Of a stretch of DNA of 64,000 nucleotides, positions 7,982 to 17,905 are shown piece after piece. Position numbers and translations under genes: made by a program. Source of the DNA: Paraclostridium ghonii (GTDB taxonomy: Bacteria > Bacillota > Clostridia > Peptostreptococcales > Peptostreptococcaceae); the NCBI RefSeq assembly GCF_030815085.1, contig NZ_JAUSWG010000004.1; one strand, 5' to 3'. Every line of letters starts with the position of its first letter. The stretch's first letter is position 1. The notes under the pieces were generated by a model. It saw nothing but the letters and a program-made list of their open reading frames with translations. It made no database searches and was not told the origin of the DNA.

Positions 7982-10474
7982 TTATATTTTCTTTAATTTT
8001 ATAAGTTTAACTTCATTTGGTTGTAAACTTTCTATAATATGGTACTCATTTTTAATATCTTTAGTTTTCTTTGTAACTAATGGCTGCGACATATTGTTTA
8101 TATAATCTATATCTTGTAGTAACAAAGGTTCTTCATAATTATCGTTCACAAAATCATATCCGCTACCATGTTTTCTATTTACTGATTTCGTGGTAATAAT
8201 GTATTTTCCTTCTTTTAAATTTTCTAATATTAAACTTATATTTAATGTAGCCGTATTTTCAAAAACATTATATCTGTCTTTATAATTTATATTAGATATA
8301 TCTCCTAAACTATAACTCATATCATAGTGACTATAGTTATATATTAAAACCTGTATTTCATTCTTCTGTTGAGTTATACAGTAACCTTCATCCTCGACAA
8401 TCAAACTTTCTCCTAATTCACTCAAGATTTTCATAGCATTATATCCTGCTTTTTTTATAGATTTATTAGTAAATAAACCTAATCCACCATGAAACTCCTT
8501 ATTGCACATTGAGTTTTCTTCATGAAAATCAGTTAATGTCCAATATGTAAAACTTTGTACTTTATCTATATTTCTAACAATATTTCTTGCTAAATAGCTA
8601 CTTTTAAAACAAGTATCATTTATTAAATCATTATGGCTAGGAGAAGAATTAAATTCTGTAATTTGTATAGGTAGATATTCTAAATCTAATTCTTTTATTA
8701 TTTTAAGAACTTCATCTATCGAAAGTGATAGATAATCCTTTTGATTACTTAGTTTTGGAATATTAATATTCTTCCCTTGAAAATTAACCATTAAGTCTAA
8801 AGGGTAGACATGAAACGTAATGAAATCAGGCAAACAAGTTTCAACTTTACAGTATTGTAAGTAAACTTTTAAAAATCTATTTTTCGATTCTATCCCAGCA
8901 AGAGTCCCTGGTCCCCCAACCTTTATACTTGTAGAAGTTTCTTTTATTGCTTTGTATGTTTCATGATAAAATTCTAAATACTCCTCTATACTATATCTCC
9001 AGTATCTAAAGTTTAAATCAGGTTCATTCCAAAATTCAAATTTCCAACTAGCAACTTCCTCTGTTCCATATGTCTCTATAAAATGGTTAAATAAAACTTT
9101 GATCAAGTTTTTCCATCTATCTAATGATTTAGGTTTAGATAGTATACTTTCCTTATAGAAATGCGTATATTCAGGGTTTAATGCTAAATCTCTAGGCATA
9201 AACCCTATTTCTCCAAAAGGTTTTAGTCCCATTGATAACAGTGTATCTATGCATTTATCTATATATGAGAAATTATAAATTTCCTCTCCTTTATCATTTA
9301 TTTTATAAACTCCTAATTCATCTTCTAAAAGACCATGAAATTTTACATATTTAAACCCTATATCTTCTTTTGCAATTTTTAATTGTTTTTGTACTTCTGC
9401 AAACAAAACTTCTTTAAGTTTGCCAATAGCTGTTACTTCTTTCCATGTATGATTAAGCTTTTTAGATTTTTTATCAATATTTATACGACCATAATCCTTA
9501 TTTAAGTATAAATTATTTAAAGCTTTTATTGATTTTTGTGTGTTATAATTGTTGTACTTTGAAATCACTTCTAACTTAGATGAATATGTAAATTTTATAT
9601 AGTCTATAGAATCAAAAACTTCTTCTAAATTAGACCTCCTCTTCATATTTTCTATTGATTTTCTATAATTACTTGGTGTAACTTTATAAGTTTCTTTGAA
9701 TATTTTCATAAAAGCTTGTATATTTTTAAATCCTGATTTGATGGCTATATCTGTAATACTAAAATCAGTACTCTCTATATCCTCTACAGCACTTTGCAAT
9801 CTTAATGTATTTAAATATGTTAAAAAACTTACTCCAATATATTTTTTGAAGAATGAAGAGAAATACTGTGGAGTAAGATATTGACTTGATGCAACATCTA
9901 TCAATGTAATATCTTCTTTATAATGTTCTTGTATATACAAAAGTATTTCCTTAAGTCTATCATTAAACTTTTGTGAGTTTATTTTTGTATTATTATTTTC
10001 AATTTTATAATTATTATTTAGTATAAATAGAATTTCATAAAGAATTCCTTTTATTAAAATTTCATATCCACTACTATTCTTATTGTATGCTTCGAATAAT
10101 CTAGACAATAATTTTCTTAATATATTAAAACTGTTAAACTCTTTTGAATCATATTCATATATAGATGAATTGCATTTAAAATAAACTTCTTCATCAAAAT
10201 ATTCTTCTATTATTTCTTTTTGAATTTGTACAACTAAAATAATATTGTCTTTATCAGATGTTATCTTGTGTATATGGTTTTTATTTACCAAAAACACATC
10301 TTCTTTTCTTAATTTATATTTACCACTATTTAATGTAACTTCTGCCTCTCCATCTAGTACAAATAAGATTTCAATATTGTCATGCCAATGACTGGGACTA
10401 ACTCTTACATTATTTAGAAAAATTTTTGCAGAGATAATTTTTTCAAAATGTATTATTTCATATTTATCTATCAT
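7982..10474 (-). CDS. AraC-family regulator fused to a GH39 glycoside hydrolase domain
   Basis: This is an 830-residue chimera. Residues 1-90 are a cupin-type sensing domain (PSHWHDNIEILFVLDGEAEV). Residues 175-275 are a double AraC helix-turn-helix ending in FKETYKVTPSNYRK. Residues 330-760 are a family 39 glycosidase. Both GH39 catalytic residues appear to be kept: the acid/base Glu484 in FEFWNEPD and the nucleophile Glu607 in QITEFNS. There is no signal peptide. Genes with this architecture occur in clostridia, usually annotated as beta-xylosidase or AraC regulator. It is probably the regulator of the downstream glycan operon; whether the GH39 domain senses or cleaves sugar is open. Confidence 0.88.
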   Translation of the reverse strand: MIDKYEIIHFEKIISAKIFLNNVRVSPSHWHDNIEILFVLDGEAEVTLNSGKYKLRKEDVFLVNKNHIHKITSDKDNIILVVQIQKEIIEEYFDEEVYFKCNSSIYEYDSKEFNSFNILRKLLSRLFEAYNKNSSGYEILIKGILYEILFILNNNYKIENNNTKINSQKFNDRLKEILLYIQEHYKEDITLIDVASSQYLTPQYFSSFFKKYIGVSFLTYLNTLRLQSAVEDIESTDFSITDIAIKSGFKNIQAFMKIFKETYKVTPSNYRKSIENMKRRSNLEEVFDSIDYIKFTYSSKLEVISKYNNYNTQKSIKALNNLYLNKDYGRINIDKKSKKLNHTWKEVTAIGKLKEVLFAEVQKQLKIAKEDIGFKYVKFHGLLEDELGVYKINDKGEEIYNFSYIDKCIDTLLSMGLKPFGEIGFMPRDLALNPEYTHFYKESILSKPKSLDRWKNLIKVLFNHFIETYGTEEVASWKFEFWNEPDLNFRYWRYSIEEYLEFYHETYKAIKETSTSIKVGGPGTLAGIESKNRFLKVYLQYCKVETCLPDFITFHVYPLDLMVNFQGKNINIPKLSNQKDYLSLSIDEVLKIIKELDLEYLPIQITEFNSSPSHNDLINDTCFKSSYLARNIVRNIDKVQSFTYWTLTDFHEENSMCNKEFHGGLGLFTNKSIKKAGYNAMKILSELGESLIVEDEGYCITQQKNEIQVLIYNYSHYDMSYSLGDISNINYKDRYNVFENTATLNISLILENLKEGKYIITTKSVNRKHGSGYDFVNDNYEEPLLLQDIDYINNMSQPLVTKKTKDIKNEYHIIESLQPNEVKLIKLKKI

Positions 10475-10796
10475 AATTTTCTCCTATAAATATAATTATC
10501 TTTATATTAAAAATATACCCTTCTTTAAATATTAACATTTTTAAAAAAATATATATACTAAACAGTTAAAGTTTTTGTAATCTTAAGAATCATGAGAATT
10601 TTTTAATTTTAAAGATAAAAAATATCTATCTAGTAATAATGTTGAATCATCCATAACTTTAGAAATATCAAATACATTTTCAATAGTTTAAACAATCTGA
10701 TAGAGTTTTTATATTTATTATTCTCTCTGGCGTTTTGGATTTTATGAAAATTAAATTTTAGTTGCTTTATAGAACAAACTTAATATATTTCGAATG
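10475..10796. other. Gene-free region upstream of the AraC-GH39 gene
   Basis: AT-rich spacer carrying the regulator's own promoter region. No open frame, repeat or convincing promoter pair was recognised. Confidence 0.4.
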
Positions 10797-10829
10797 AAAA
10801 AATCCAATAGGTCAACTATTGGATTTTTT
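10797..10829 (-). terminator. Hairpin terminator after the AlaX gene
   Basis: A perfect 14-bp stem (10797-10810 with 10816-10829) has the 5-base loop GTCAA and A6/T6 flanks, so it can work on either strand. It is the only such structure between the AlaX stop and the next upstream gene. Confidence 0.75.
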
Positions 10830-10919
10830 CATATTAACATAGTATACATATATGTTATATTATATATAAGATTTTTTAATATTTATGAAAACTTACTCTT
10901 GATAATTAAAACTATTCTG

Positions 10920-12122
10920 TTATTTTAATAAATTTTCTATTTTTATTGTTGCATAACTAAGTACTGAATCTATATTCCCATTATCTTTTCCTGCGCCCTG
11001 AGCTAAAATTTTGCTCCCTCCGCCTTTACCATCTACTAATTTTATAGCATCCTTTAACAATTCATTCATATTTAGTTTATCTAATCCTTTTGATGTGGCA
11101 AATATAAAGTTTAATTTTTCTTCATTTTTAATTACCATTAAAGCCACTGTTTTTTCATTTTCAATCAATTTAGAAACTATCTTTGATACATACTTTATAT
11201 TTTCTTTTTCATATACTTTTTTAATTAAAGAAATCTCGCCTATCTTATCTCCTTGATCTATCATTTCCTTAACTTGATATCTAGCTATTTCGCTTTCTAT
11301 CTTTTTAACATATTGTAGTGCATCCTCTAAATTGTTATGTAAGTTTTTGATTCCATTTATAGCATCTTTATCTCCACACTTTAAGTATCTACATATATCA
11401 TTTAAGCAATTATCTCTTTCCATACTATAATCAATTGCTCTTTTACCTGTTAAATATTCTATTCTAGTAGCATTTCTACATTTTTCAAATCTTTTTATTT
11501 TTATCATTCTAAGAGATAGAGTTGATCTTGGATGAACTCCACAACAAGCATTTATATCTAAATCATCTATTTTTACAACTCTTATTTGTTCATTAGTTTT
11601 AGGTAAGTCTCTTCTTAATCTCATTTTTTTCAATTCTTTTTTATCTGGAGTTAAAAACTGTGCATATATATCTCTATTTATAATTTCATTTGCAAATATT
11701 TCAGCTTCTTTAATCTGATCTTCAGTTAAAAATCCTTGTATATCTACAGTACTAAACTCTTTTCCTAAGTGAAATCCTACTGTATTGGCATTAAATAACT
11801 TAAAAAAGCATCCTGATAATACATGTTGCCCCAAATGTTGATTCATGCCATCCTCTCTTTTATCCCAATCTATAAAGCATTTTACCCTATGTATTTTTAT
11901 AGGTTTAGTTTTTGCAACATGGTAAATTTTTCCATCTTCTTCATATACATCTATTACTTCATGAGTATCAATTTTACCTGTATCACAAAATTGACCTCCA
12001 CCACCAGGGAAAAACGCAGTTTTATCTAATTGTATATGAAAATTAGAGTCTTTTTCTTTTATATCTATAATTTCTGCACTAAACTCTTTTATATATTGAT
12101 TTTCATAATATAACTTTTCCAT
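10920..12122 (-). CDS. AlaX-type alanyl-tRNA editing protein with DHHA1 domain
   Basis: The 400-residue protein matches the editing half of alanyl-tRNA synthetase without its catalytic domain. It has the zinc and editing motif HLGQHVLSG (HxxxH), the second zinc pair in ACCGVHPRST and a C-terminal DHHA1 domain with GKGGGSKILAQGAG. Such stand-alone proteins hydrolyse Ser-tRNA(Ala) or Gly-tRNA(Ala) in trans. It is a single gene with its own terminator, so it is probably expressed independently. Confidence 0.9.
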   Translation of the reverse strand: MEKLYYENQYIKEFSAEIIDIKEKDSNFHIQLDKTAFFPGGGGQFCDTGKIDTHEVIDVYEEDGKIYHVAKTKPIKIHRVKCFIDWDKREDGMNQHLGQHVLSGCFFKLFNANTVGFHLGKEFSTVDIQGFLTEDQIKEAEIFANEIINRDIYAQFLTPDKKELKKMRLRRDLPKTNEQIRVVKIDDLDINACCGVHPRSTLSLRMIKIKRFEKCRNATRIEYLTGKRAIDYSMERDNCLNDICRYLKCGDKDAINGIKNLHNNLEDALQYVKKIESEIARYQVKEMIDQGDKIGEISLIKKVYEKENIKYVSKIVSKLIENEKTVALMVIKNEEKLNFIFATSKGLDKLNMNELLKDAIKLVDGKGGGSKILAQGAGKDNGNIDSVLSYATIKIENLLK

Positions 12123-12162
12123 CTAATTCTCCTTTTTATTTTGATATATACAAGTATAAACT

Positions 12163-12192
12163 AAAATCCACATTTATATCAATGTGGATTTT
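12163..12192 (-). terminator. Hairpin terminator after the lipid kinase gene
   Basis: An 11-bp stem (AAAATCCACAT 12163-12173 with ATGTGGATTTT 12182-12192) lies 14 bases past the stop codon of the kinase gene. Confidence 0.75.
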
Positions 12193-12205
12193 AACAATTT
12201 AACTA

Positions 12206-13087
12206 TTATTCAATTCCTAATATTTTAACACCTTGTTTATCACATTTTATATAAAGAGGAAAATCAGGTCCTCTTTCTCCATCTATATCTGTTACAATGT
12301 TTTCTTTGCAATCTATATATAGGTCATCCGTTTTAAAATATATAATTTCATTATATTTATCTATAGGCGCTCCTTTTATAATATCTAAAAGAAGTGGTAT
12401 AGTTTTAGGTATTGGCATTGCTTTAAAAATTATTACATCTAAATATCCATCATCTAGCATAGCATAATGTGCTAAATTTATATTTCCTGCCGTTCTACCA
12501 TTTAAAATTAAAATTAAGTACATATCCCCTTCATACTCTAACTCTTTTGACTTAACATGTACTCTAAATTTTCTCAAATTTATAGCATCTTCTACCCCTT
12601 TTATTATATATGAAACTCTGCCTATAGAATTTTTTAAATTTTCATCAACTCTTTGTGAAACATCAGTAAACATTCCTGAACTTGCTATATTTACAAAATA
12701 ATCATCATTAATAATACCTAAGTCTATATTTGTAGGCTTTGAATTAATTATCTTATCTATTGCTAAGTTTATATCTAAAGGTATCTTAAGCACATTAGCA
12801 AAATCATTTGCAGTTCCAGTGGGAAGTATCGCAATTGGTAAGTCTATATTATTTTTTTTCATGTAATTAACAAGTCTATCTATACTTCCATCTCCTCCAG
12901 CAATTAAAATATACTCATAATTATCCTCAATATCCTCTAACCCTTTTTCCATAGTATTATTTTTTGATATCCTATACGGTACCACTGTATATCCATTCTC
13001 TTGAAACTTAGATATTATATTATCTAATTTATATACTATTTTTTTATCACCTGATTTTGGATTATATATAAACTTTATTTTTTTCAT
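12206..13087 (-). CDS. Diacylglycerol/lipid kinase of the YegS/BmrU family
   Basis: The 293-residue protein has the DAGK catalytic motifs: the nucleotide-binding loop IAGGDGSIDRLVNYM and LPTGTANDFANVLKIP. The C-terminal beta sandwich includes DGYLDVIIFKAMP and a final DGERGPDFP. It probably recycles diacylglycerol or phosphorylates a related lipid at the inner membrane. In Gram-positives this class includes DgkB, which recycles diacylglycerol from lipoteichoic acid synthesis. This sequence lies on its own, without a lipid operon around it. Confidence 0.88.
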   Translation of the reverse strand: MKKIKFIYNPKSGDKKIVYKLDNIISKFQENGYTVVPYRISKNNTMEKGLEDIEDNYEYILIAGGDGSIDRLVNYMKKNNIDLPIAILPTGTANDFANVLKIPLDINLAIDKIINSKPTNIDLGIINDDYFVNIASSGMFTDVSQRVDENLKNSIGRVSYIIKGVEDAINLRKFRVHVKSKELEYEGDMYLILILNGRTAGNINLAHYAMLDDGYLDVIIFKAMPIPKTIPLLLDIIKGAPIDKYNEIIYFKTDDLYIDCKENIVTDIDGERGPDFPLYIKCDKQGVKILGIE

Positions 13088-13403
13088 TCATATCACCACT
13101 TTTCAATTATGTATATTATAAGTTCTATATCTATTTTAATATTATGTTTAATTATAATCAAATATATTATAAAAATATATTTGTATGGTAATTCTTTAGT
13201 TCAAATTACTATATTTCTCAATTTATTATTATTATATATTTTTAATGAAATTCTATGACTAAAAAACAAATTATTATCGTAATTATAGTAATTTACTAAC
13301 TAGTTAATTATTAATTTTATTATACCCTCTTTTTTAAATTCCTATATAACTCAAAAACTGTTATAATAGTTTAGTAAATTAAAATAAGTATAAGGGTGAT
13401 AAC
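13088..13403. promoter_or_regulatory. Intergenic region with the ABC-F gene promoter
   Basis: The 316-base stretch between divergent genes is very AT-rich. A TATAAT at 13362-13367 is the best -10 for the ABC-F gene, with only a weak -35. The gene's GGGTGAT Shine-Dalgarno is just before 13404. No attenuator-like leader peptide or hairpin series was recognised, which would have been expected for an antibiotic-inducible ABC-F gene. Confidence 0.4.
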
Positions 13404-15317
13404 ATGAACTTAATTGCATTAGAAAATATAACAAAGAGTTACTCTGAAAAAGTGCTAGTTAACAATATATCATTAGGAATAAATGAAGGAGAAAAGATAG
13501 GCCTTATAGGTGTTAATGGTACTGGTAAATCTACATTACTTAAAATAATAGCAGCCGTAGAAGAACCTGATAATGGTACTATAACTAAGCCTAACAAAGT
13601 TAGAATTGAATACCTCCCCCAAAACCCATATTATGATGAAAATGCTACAGTCCTTGAACAAGTATTTAAGGGTACATCTAAAGAAATGAAACTTCTTCGT
13701 GATTACCAAAATATTTTAGACAGTTTAAATACAGATTTTAATGATAATCTAAATAATGAATTAATAAAATTACAAGAAAAGATTGATGCACTCAACCTTT
13801 GGGATCTTGAAAGTGAAGCAAAGTCAGTTTTAACAAAACTTGGAATCAATAATTTCACTCAAAAAATTGCTGAATTATCTGGAGGGCAAAGAAAAAGAAT
13901 TTCACTTGCATCAGCGCTTATAACACCTTGTGAGCTATTAATCTTAGACGAACCAACAAACCATTTAGATAATGATACTATAGATTGGCTAGAAGAATAT
14001 TTAAATAATAAAAGCTTATCATTACTTATGATAACTCATGATAGATATTTTTTAGATAGAGTTACAAATAGAATAGTAGAACTTGATAAAGGAAAACTTT
14101 TTAGCTATGATGGTAACTACTCTATATTTCTTGAAAAAAAAATGGAAAGATTAACATTAGAGTCTAGTATAGAGCAAAAAAAACAAAATTTAATAAGAAC
14201 AGAACTTGCATGGGTAAAACGTGGAGCTCGTGCTCGTACAACAAAGCAAAAAGCTAGACTTCAAAGATTTGATGATCTTGTTAATTCTGAAGTTTTATCA
14301 AATAATGAAAATCTAGAAATAACTACTGCATCAAGCAGACTTGGAAAAAAAATAATAGAAATTCACAATATATCTAAATCATTTGGTGAGAAAAAAGTTA
14401 TAAACGATTTAGATTACGCAATTTCTAGAGTTGATAGAATTGGAATAATAGGTAAAAATGGTATGGGTAAGTCAACTTTAATAAATGTATTAAATGGAAA
14501 ACTTAACCCAGATTGTGGGCATATTGAAATAGGAGAAACAGTAAAAATAGGTTGTTTCTCTCAGGATGATTCTCATATGAATTTAGAAATACGTGCTATA
14601 GATTATGTTAAAGAAGTTAGTGATTATATAGCAACTTCTGACGGTCAGAAAATAACTGCATCTCAAATGTGTGAAAGGTTTTTATTTGATGGAACTATGC
14701 AGTATACACTTATAAAAAAGCTTTCTGGTGGAGAAAGACGTAGACTTCATCTTTTAAGAACTTTAATGTCTGCTCCTAATGTTCTTCTTTTAGACGAACC
14801 TACAAATGACTTAGATATAGAAACTCTAAATAGATTAGAAGATTATTTAGATGAATTCCCAGGTGTTGTTATATGCGTTTCCCATGATAGATATTTCCTA
14901 GACAGGATATGTAACAAAATATTTGCATATAAAAATCAGGGAAATATCGATATTTATACAGGAAACTACAGTGACTATTTAATCTTTAAAGAAAGTCAAC
15001 ATGATGAAATTGAAACTATACAAGAAAGCCCTAAAAATAATGAAAAAAAAGAAAAACCTAAAAATAATAAAAAATTAAAGTTTACATTTAATGAACAAAG
15101 AGAATTTGATACTATAGATGATGATATATCTTCTCTTGAAAATAAAATTCAATTTATTGATGGGAATTTAGATAAATATTCAACTGATTTTACTAAATTA
15201 CAAGAAATGCTTGATGAAAAATCAAAATTAGAAAAAGAACTTGAGTTTAAATATGAAAGATGGGAATATTTAAATAACTTAGCTGAAGAAATAGAAAATA
15301 ATAAAAATATAAATTAA
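13404..15317 (+). CDS. ABC-F family ATPase (Uup/YfmR type)
   Basis: The 637-residue protein has two ABC domains and no membrane segments. Domain 1 has Walker A GVNGTGKST (about 36-44), signature LSGGQRKR and Walker B LLILDEPTNHLD. Domain 2 has GKNGMGKST, LSGGERRR and LLLDEPTNDLD. An ABC-F linker lies between them, and a Lys/Glu-rich coiled coil occupies about 545-635. The C-terminal coiled coil is typical of Uup/YfmR translation factors, which act at stalled ribosomes, rather than of Vga/Lsa resistance factors. A resistance role is not excluded. Confidence 0.88.
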   Translation: MNLIALENITKSYSEKVLVNNISLGINEGEKIGLIGVNGTGKSTLLKIIAAVEEPDNGTITKPNKVRIEYLPQNPYYDENATVLEQVFKGTSKEMKLLRDYQNILDSLNTDFNDNLNNELIKLQEKIDALNLWDLESEAKSVLTKLGINNFTQKIAELSGGQRKRISLASALITPCELLILDEPTNHLDNDTIDWLEEYLNNKSLSLLMITHDRYFLDRVTNRIVELDKGKLFSYDGNYSIFLEKKMERLTLESSIEQKKQNLIRTELAWVKRGARARTTKQKARLQRFDDLVNSEVLSNNENLEITTASSRLGKKIIEIHNISKSFGEKKVINDLDYAISRVDRIGIIGKNGMGKSTLINVLNGKLNPDCGHIEIGETVKIGCFSQDDSHMNLEIRAIDYVKEVSDYIATSDGQKITASQMCERFLFDGTMQYTLIKKLSGGERRRLHLLRTLMSAPNVLLLDEPTNDLDIETLNRLEDYLDEFPGVVICVSHDRYFLDRICNKIFAYKNQGNIDIYTGNYSDYLIFKESQHDEIETIQESPKNNEKKEKPKNNKKLKFTFNEQREFDTIDDDISSLENKIQFIDGNLDKYSTDFTKLQEMLDEKSKLEKELEFKYERWEYLNNLAEEIENNKNIN

Positions 15318-15327
15318 AAAATTTACT

Positions 15328-15361
15328 AAAAAAGATGTCTCAAAATTTTGAGACATCTTTT
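15328..15361. terminator. Bidirectional hairpin terminator
   Basis: A perfect palindromic stem based on AAAGATGTCTCAAAA and its complement has A and T runs on either side. It lies between the convergent ABC-F gene and the gene at 15361. Confidence 0.8.
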
Positions 15362-15966
15362 TAATCTTCATTTATATAAAAACTAGCAAAAATTTTATCT
15401 ATTACATCTTTATATTCAGCTTCTAAAAATTCATCCACATCAATTTTAAATTCATATATACCAAGCTTTCCAGAAGTGATTAAGTTATAATTTATAGTAC
15501 CTTGAATTGACTTGCTTATTATTATTTTTCCATTTACCTTATCGTTTTTATAATCTATAACCTTATCTATATTAGACATATTTTTGATAACCGATTCAAT
15601 AGAAACTAAATCTATACATCCATTTGGAATCTCTATAAAAAAACCATGTGTTTTTATATTATAAAAATTAAAATTTTCATCTTTTTCTATTGTTATTGTA
15701 TCAAAACATCTATCGTCTATAGTGTTTAATGGTATAAAGTGGCTAGGTATATCTACTGTATATCCTAATCTGCTTTTTACTCTTTTATATTTAAACTCAT
15801 CTATTAATTTTTTCTTATCATATTCTTCTTTTCTTATTTTTCTTAAGTAATACAATGATTTCTTAAATCCTTCTTCATAGGCTTTTAAAAAATATATTTT
15901 TGCCTCTTCAATATTATTATTTTCTAAAAAATCTATTGCTTTTTCATAATTAGTATTCAAGAACAT
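15361..15966 (-). CDS. Unknown protein with TPR-like N-terminus
   Basis: I do not recognise this 201-residue protein. Residues 1-45 look like one and a half TPR/Sel1-like helical repeats (EKAIDFLENNNIEEAKIYF, then KAYEEGF). The remainder (about 60-200) is beta-rich and starts with GYTVDIPSHFIPL. This pattern suggests a small PsbP-like or lipoprotein-like sandwich, but there is no signal peptide. It is a single gene converging on the ABC-F gene. Its start has the usual GGGGG Shine-Dalgarno a few bases upstream. Confidence 0.6.
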   Translation of the reverse strand: MFLNTNYEKAIDFLENNNIEEAKIYFLKAYEEGFKKSLYYLRKIRKEEYDKKKLIDEFKYKRVKSRLGYTVDIPSHFIPLNTIDDRCFDTITIEKDENFNFYNIKTHGFFIEIPNGCIDLVSIESVIKNMSNIDKVIDYKNDKVNGKIIISKSIQGTINYNLITSGKLGIYEFKIDVDEFLEAEYKDVIDKIFASFYINED

Positions 15967-16073
15967 CCCCCCAAGATATTGATTTTTTTATATATACTAT
16001 GCTTTTTAAGTACTTAAAATTCTATTATTAACATATCAATATTTTTAAAATTTTCTAATAATTCACATTTTTC

Positions 16074-16102
16074 TTGACATTCTTCACTCTTTTTATTAAT
16101 AT
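16074..16102 (+). promoter_or_regulatory. Predicted promoter of the YjiH gene
   Basis: TTGACA (16074-16079), a 17-base spacer and TAATAT (16097-16102). It leaves a leader of about 140 bases that can form a 7-bp TGGCAAA/TTTGCCA pairing (16159-16165 with 16213-16219). No known riboswitch core was recognised in it. Confidence 0.6.
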
Positions 16103-16250
16103 AAATATAAAATAAATATTTCAAAATTTTGTAAAAAAAGCAAGCTTAAATGGATTTTTGGCAAACTATGAAGAGAACTTTGGTTGTATGTAGAAAAATT
16201 TTGTCTTTTGATTTTGCCATAAATATAACATTCAAAAGGAGGTATTATTT

Positions 16251-17630
16251 ATGGATAATAACATTAACTCTTACAGTAAACCTAAACCGAATAGTTTTAT
16301 TAAGTTCTTAATCCCATCATTATTAGGATTACTCTTATTCGTAATCCCCCTTCCATATGGAAGTTTTGTTCCCCTTGAAGGAATTTCTTCAATAAATATA
16401 GGTATTGGTTTTTTAGCTGAATTAATAAAGATATCACTTTCTAATTACTTAGATTACATAGCACTTATAGTGATTGTTTTATCAGCAACTTTATCTATAT
16501 TAAGTAAACTCGTAAATATAAAAAATGATTTTCTAAAAAGTATATTAGATGTTCCTTTATTTTGGTTATGTTTTAGAATTTTAGGAGCTGTATTTGTATC
16601 TATAACTGTTTTAGGATTTGGTCCTGAATTTATTAAATCTGAAGTTACTGGACAAACAATACTTGGAATTTTACCTAGTCTATTAGCAATCTTTTTAGTT
16701 TCTGGATTCTTGTTACCTTTAGTGGTAGACTTTGGTCTTATGGATTTTATAGGAACTTTAATCTCTAAATTTATGTACAACATATTTAAGGTTCCTGGAC
16801 GTTCTGCAGTAGATGCCATATCTTCTTGGCTAGGAGATGGTACTCTTGGTATTATGATAACAAATACTCAGTATAAACAAGGCTTTTATACTGCAAAAGA
16901 AGCTTGTATAATATCGGTTTGCTTTTCATTAGTATCATTACCATTTTCAACTGTCATAGCTGATCAATTAGGATTAATGAGTTTATTTGTTCCATTTTAT
17001 GCATCTGTATGTATTGCCTCTCTAGCTTGTGCTATTATAATGCCTCGTATTTATCCTCTAGCACATATTAAAGATAAAACTTTTAACAATATTGAACACT
17101 TAAAAGAAGATCTTATTCCCGAAGATAAAAATGTAGTATCATTTGCTTTATCTAAAGCTTTACATAGAGCAGAAAATGCTCCATCATTAAGTTCTATCCT
17201 AAAAAACGGTTTTAAAACTGTTATAGATATGTATTTAGCTTTACTTCCTCTTGTAATGGCATGGGGTACAATAGCACTTGTAGTAGCTGAGTTTACACCT
17301 ATCTTCACTTGGATTTCATTCCCTGTAGTATTTTTACTTAAATTATTACAAATACCTAATGCTGTAGAAGCTGCACCAGCTGTATTAGTTGGATTTGCTG
17401 ATATGTTTTTACCTTCTATAATGGTATCAGGAGATAATTTTGATATCTTAACCAAGTTTATAATAGGTGCATTATCTATAACTCAACTTTTATACTTAAC
17501 GGAAACAGGTGCCGTTATATTAAAATCAGATATTCCATTAAATTTAAAAGATTTATTTCTTATATTTTTACTAAGAACTATCATAGCTTTACCAATTATA
17601 ACAGTATTAGCTAAGTTAATATTAAAATAA
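16251..17630 (+). CDS. YjiH-family membrane protein (nucleoside-recognition GATE domain)
   Basis: The 459-residue polytopic protein has about ten to eleven hydrophobic segments. A conserved central stretch, GRSAVDAISSWLGDGTLGI, and the late segment EAAPAVLVGFADMFLP are typical of the YjiH/GATE-domain family. The substrate of these inner-membrane proteins is not established; nucleosides, amino acids or peptides have been suggested from context. It is monocistronic, with a clear promoter, an AAAGGAGG Shine-Dalgarno and its own terminator. Confidence 0.85.
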   Translation: MDNNINSYSKPKPNSFIKFLIPSLLGLLLFVIPLPYGSFVPLEGISSINIGIGFLAELIKISLSNYLDYIALIVIVLSATLSILSKLVNIKNDFLKSILDVPLFWLCFRILGAVFVSITVLGFGPEFIKSEVTGQTILGILPSLLAIFLVSGFLLPLVVDFGLMDFIGTLISKFMYNIFKVPGRSAVDAISSWLGDGTLGIMITNTQYKQGFYTAKEACIISVCFSLVSLPFSTVIADQLGLMSLFVPFYASVCIASLACAIIMPRIYPLAHIKDKTFNNIEHLKEDLIPEDKNVVSFALSKALHRAENAPSLSSILKNGFKTVIDMYLALLPLVMAWGTIALVVAEFTPIFTWISFPVVFLLKLLQIPNAVEAAPAVLVGFADMFLPSIMVSGDNFDILTKFIIGALSITQLLYLTETGAVILKSDIPLNLKDLFLIFLLRTIIALPIITVLAKLILK

Positions 17631-17643
17631 AATAAAAAATCTT

Positions 17644-17665
17644 AGATGGTCAAATAAGACCATCT
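17644..17665 (+). terminator. Hairpin terminator after the YjiH gene
   Basis: An 8-bp stem AGATGGTC/GACCATCT with the loop AAATAA is followed by T6. Confidence 0.8.
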
Positions 17666-17905
17666 TTTTTATTGTTATAAAATTATAAACTTAAGTATGA
17701 ATCTGTCGCTTAAAGTCTTTGCAATATAAGTAAAACTAACTTTTTATTTGTCATATATTATATTAATTTAGTTATATTTGGTATATGAATATAATATTTA
17801 ATATATTTTTATTTTAATTTTAATATTGACTATTTCAAATAAAAACATTATAATTTAAATTCATTAGAATTCTTACTTTTTTCCTAGAGGGGAGTGAATA
17901 TTATA

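Noticed and set aside
17051..17455. Open frames antisense to the YjiH gene
   Set aside because: They have no Shine-Dalgarno and show codon use of an antisense shadow; the plus-strand protein is a clear membrane family member.
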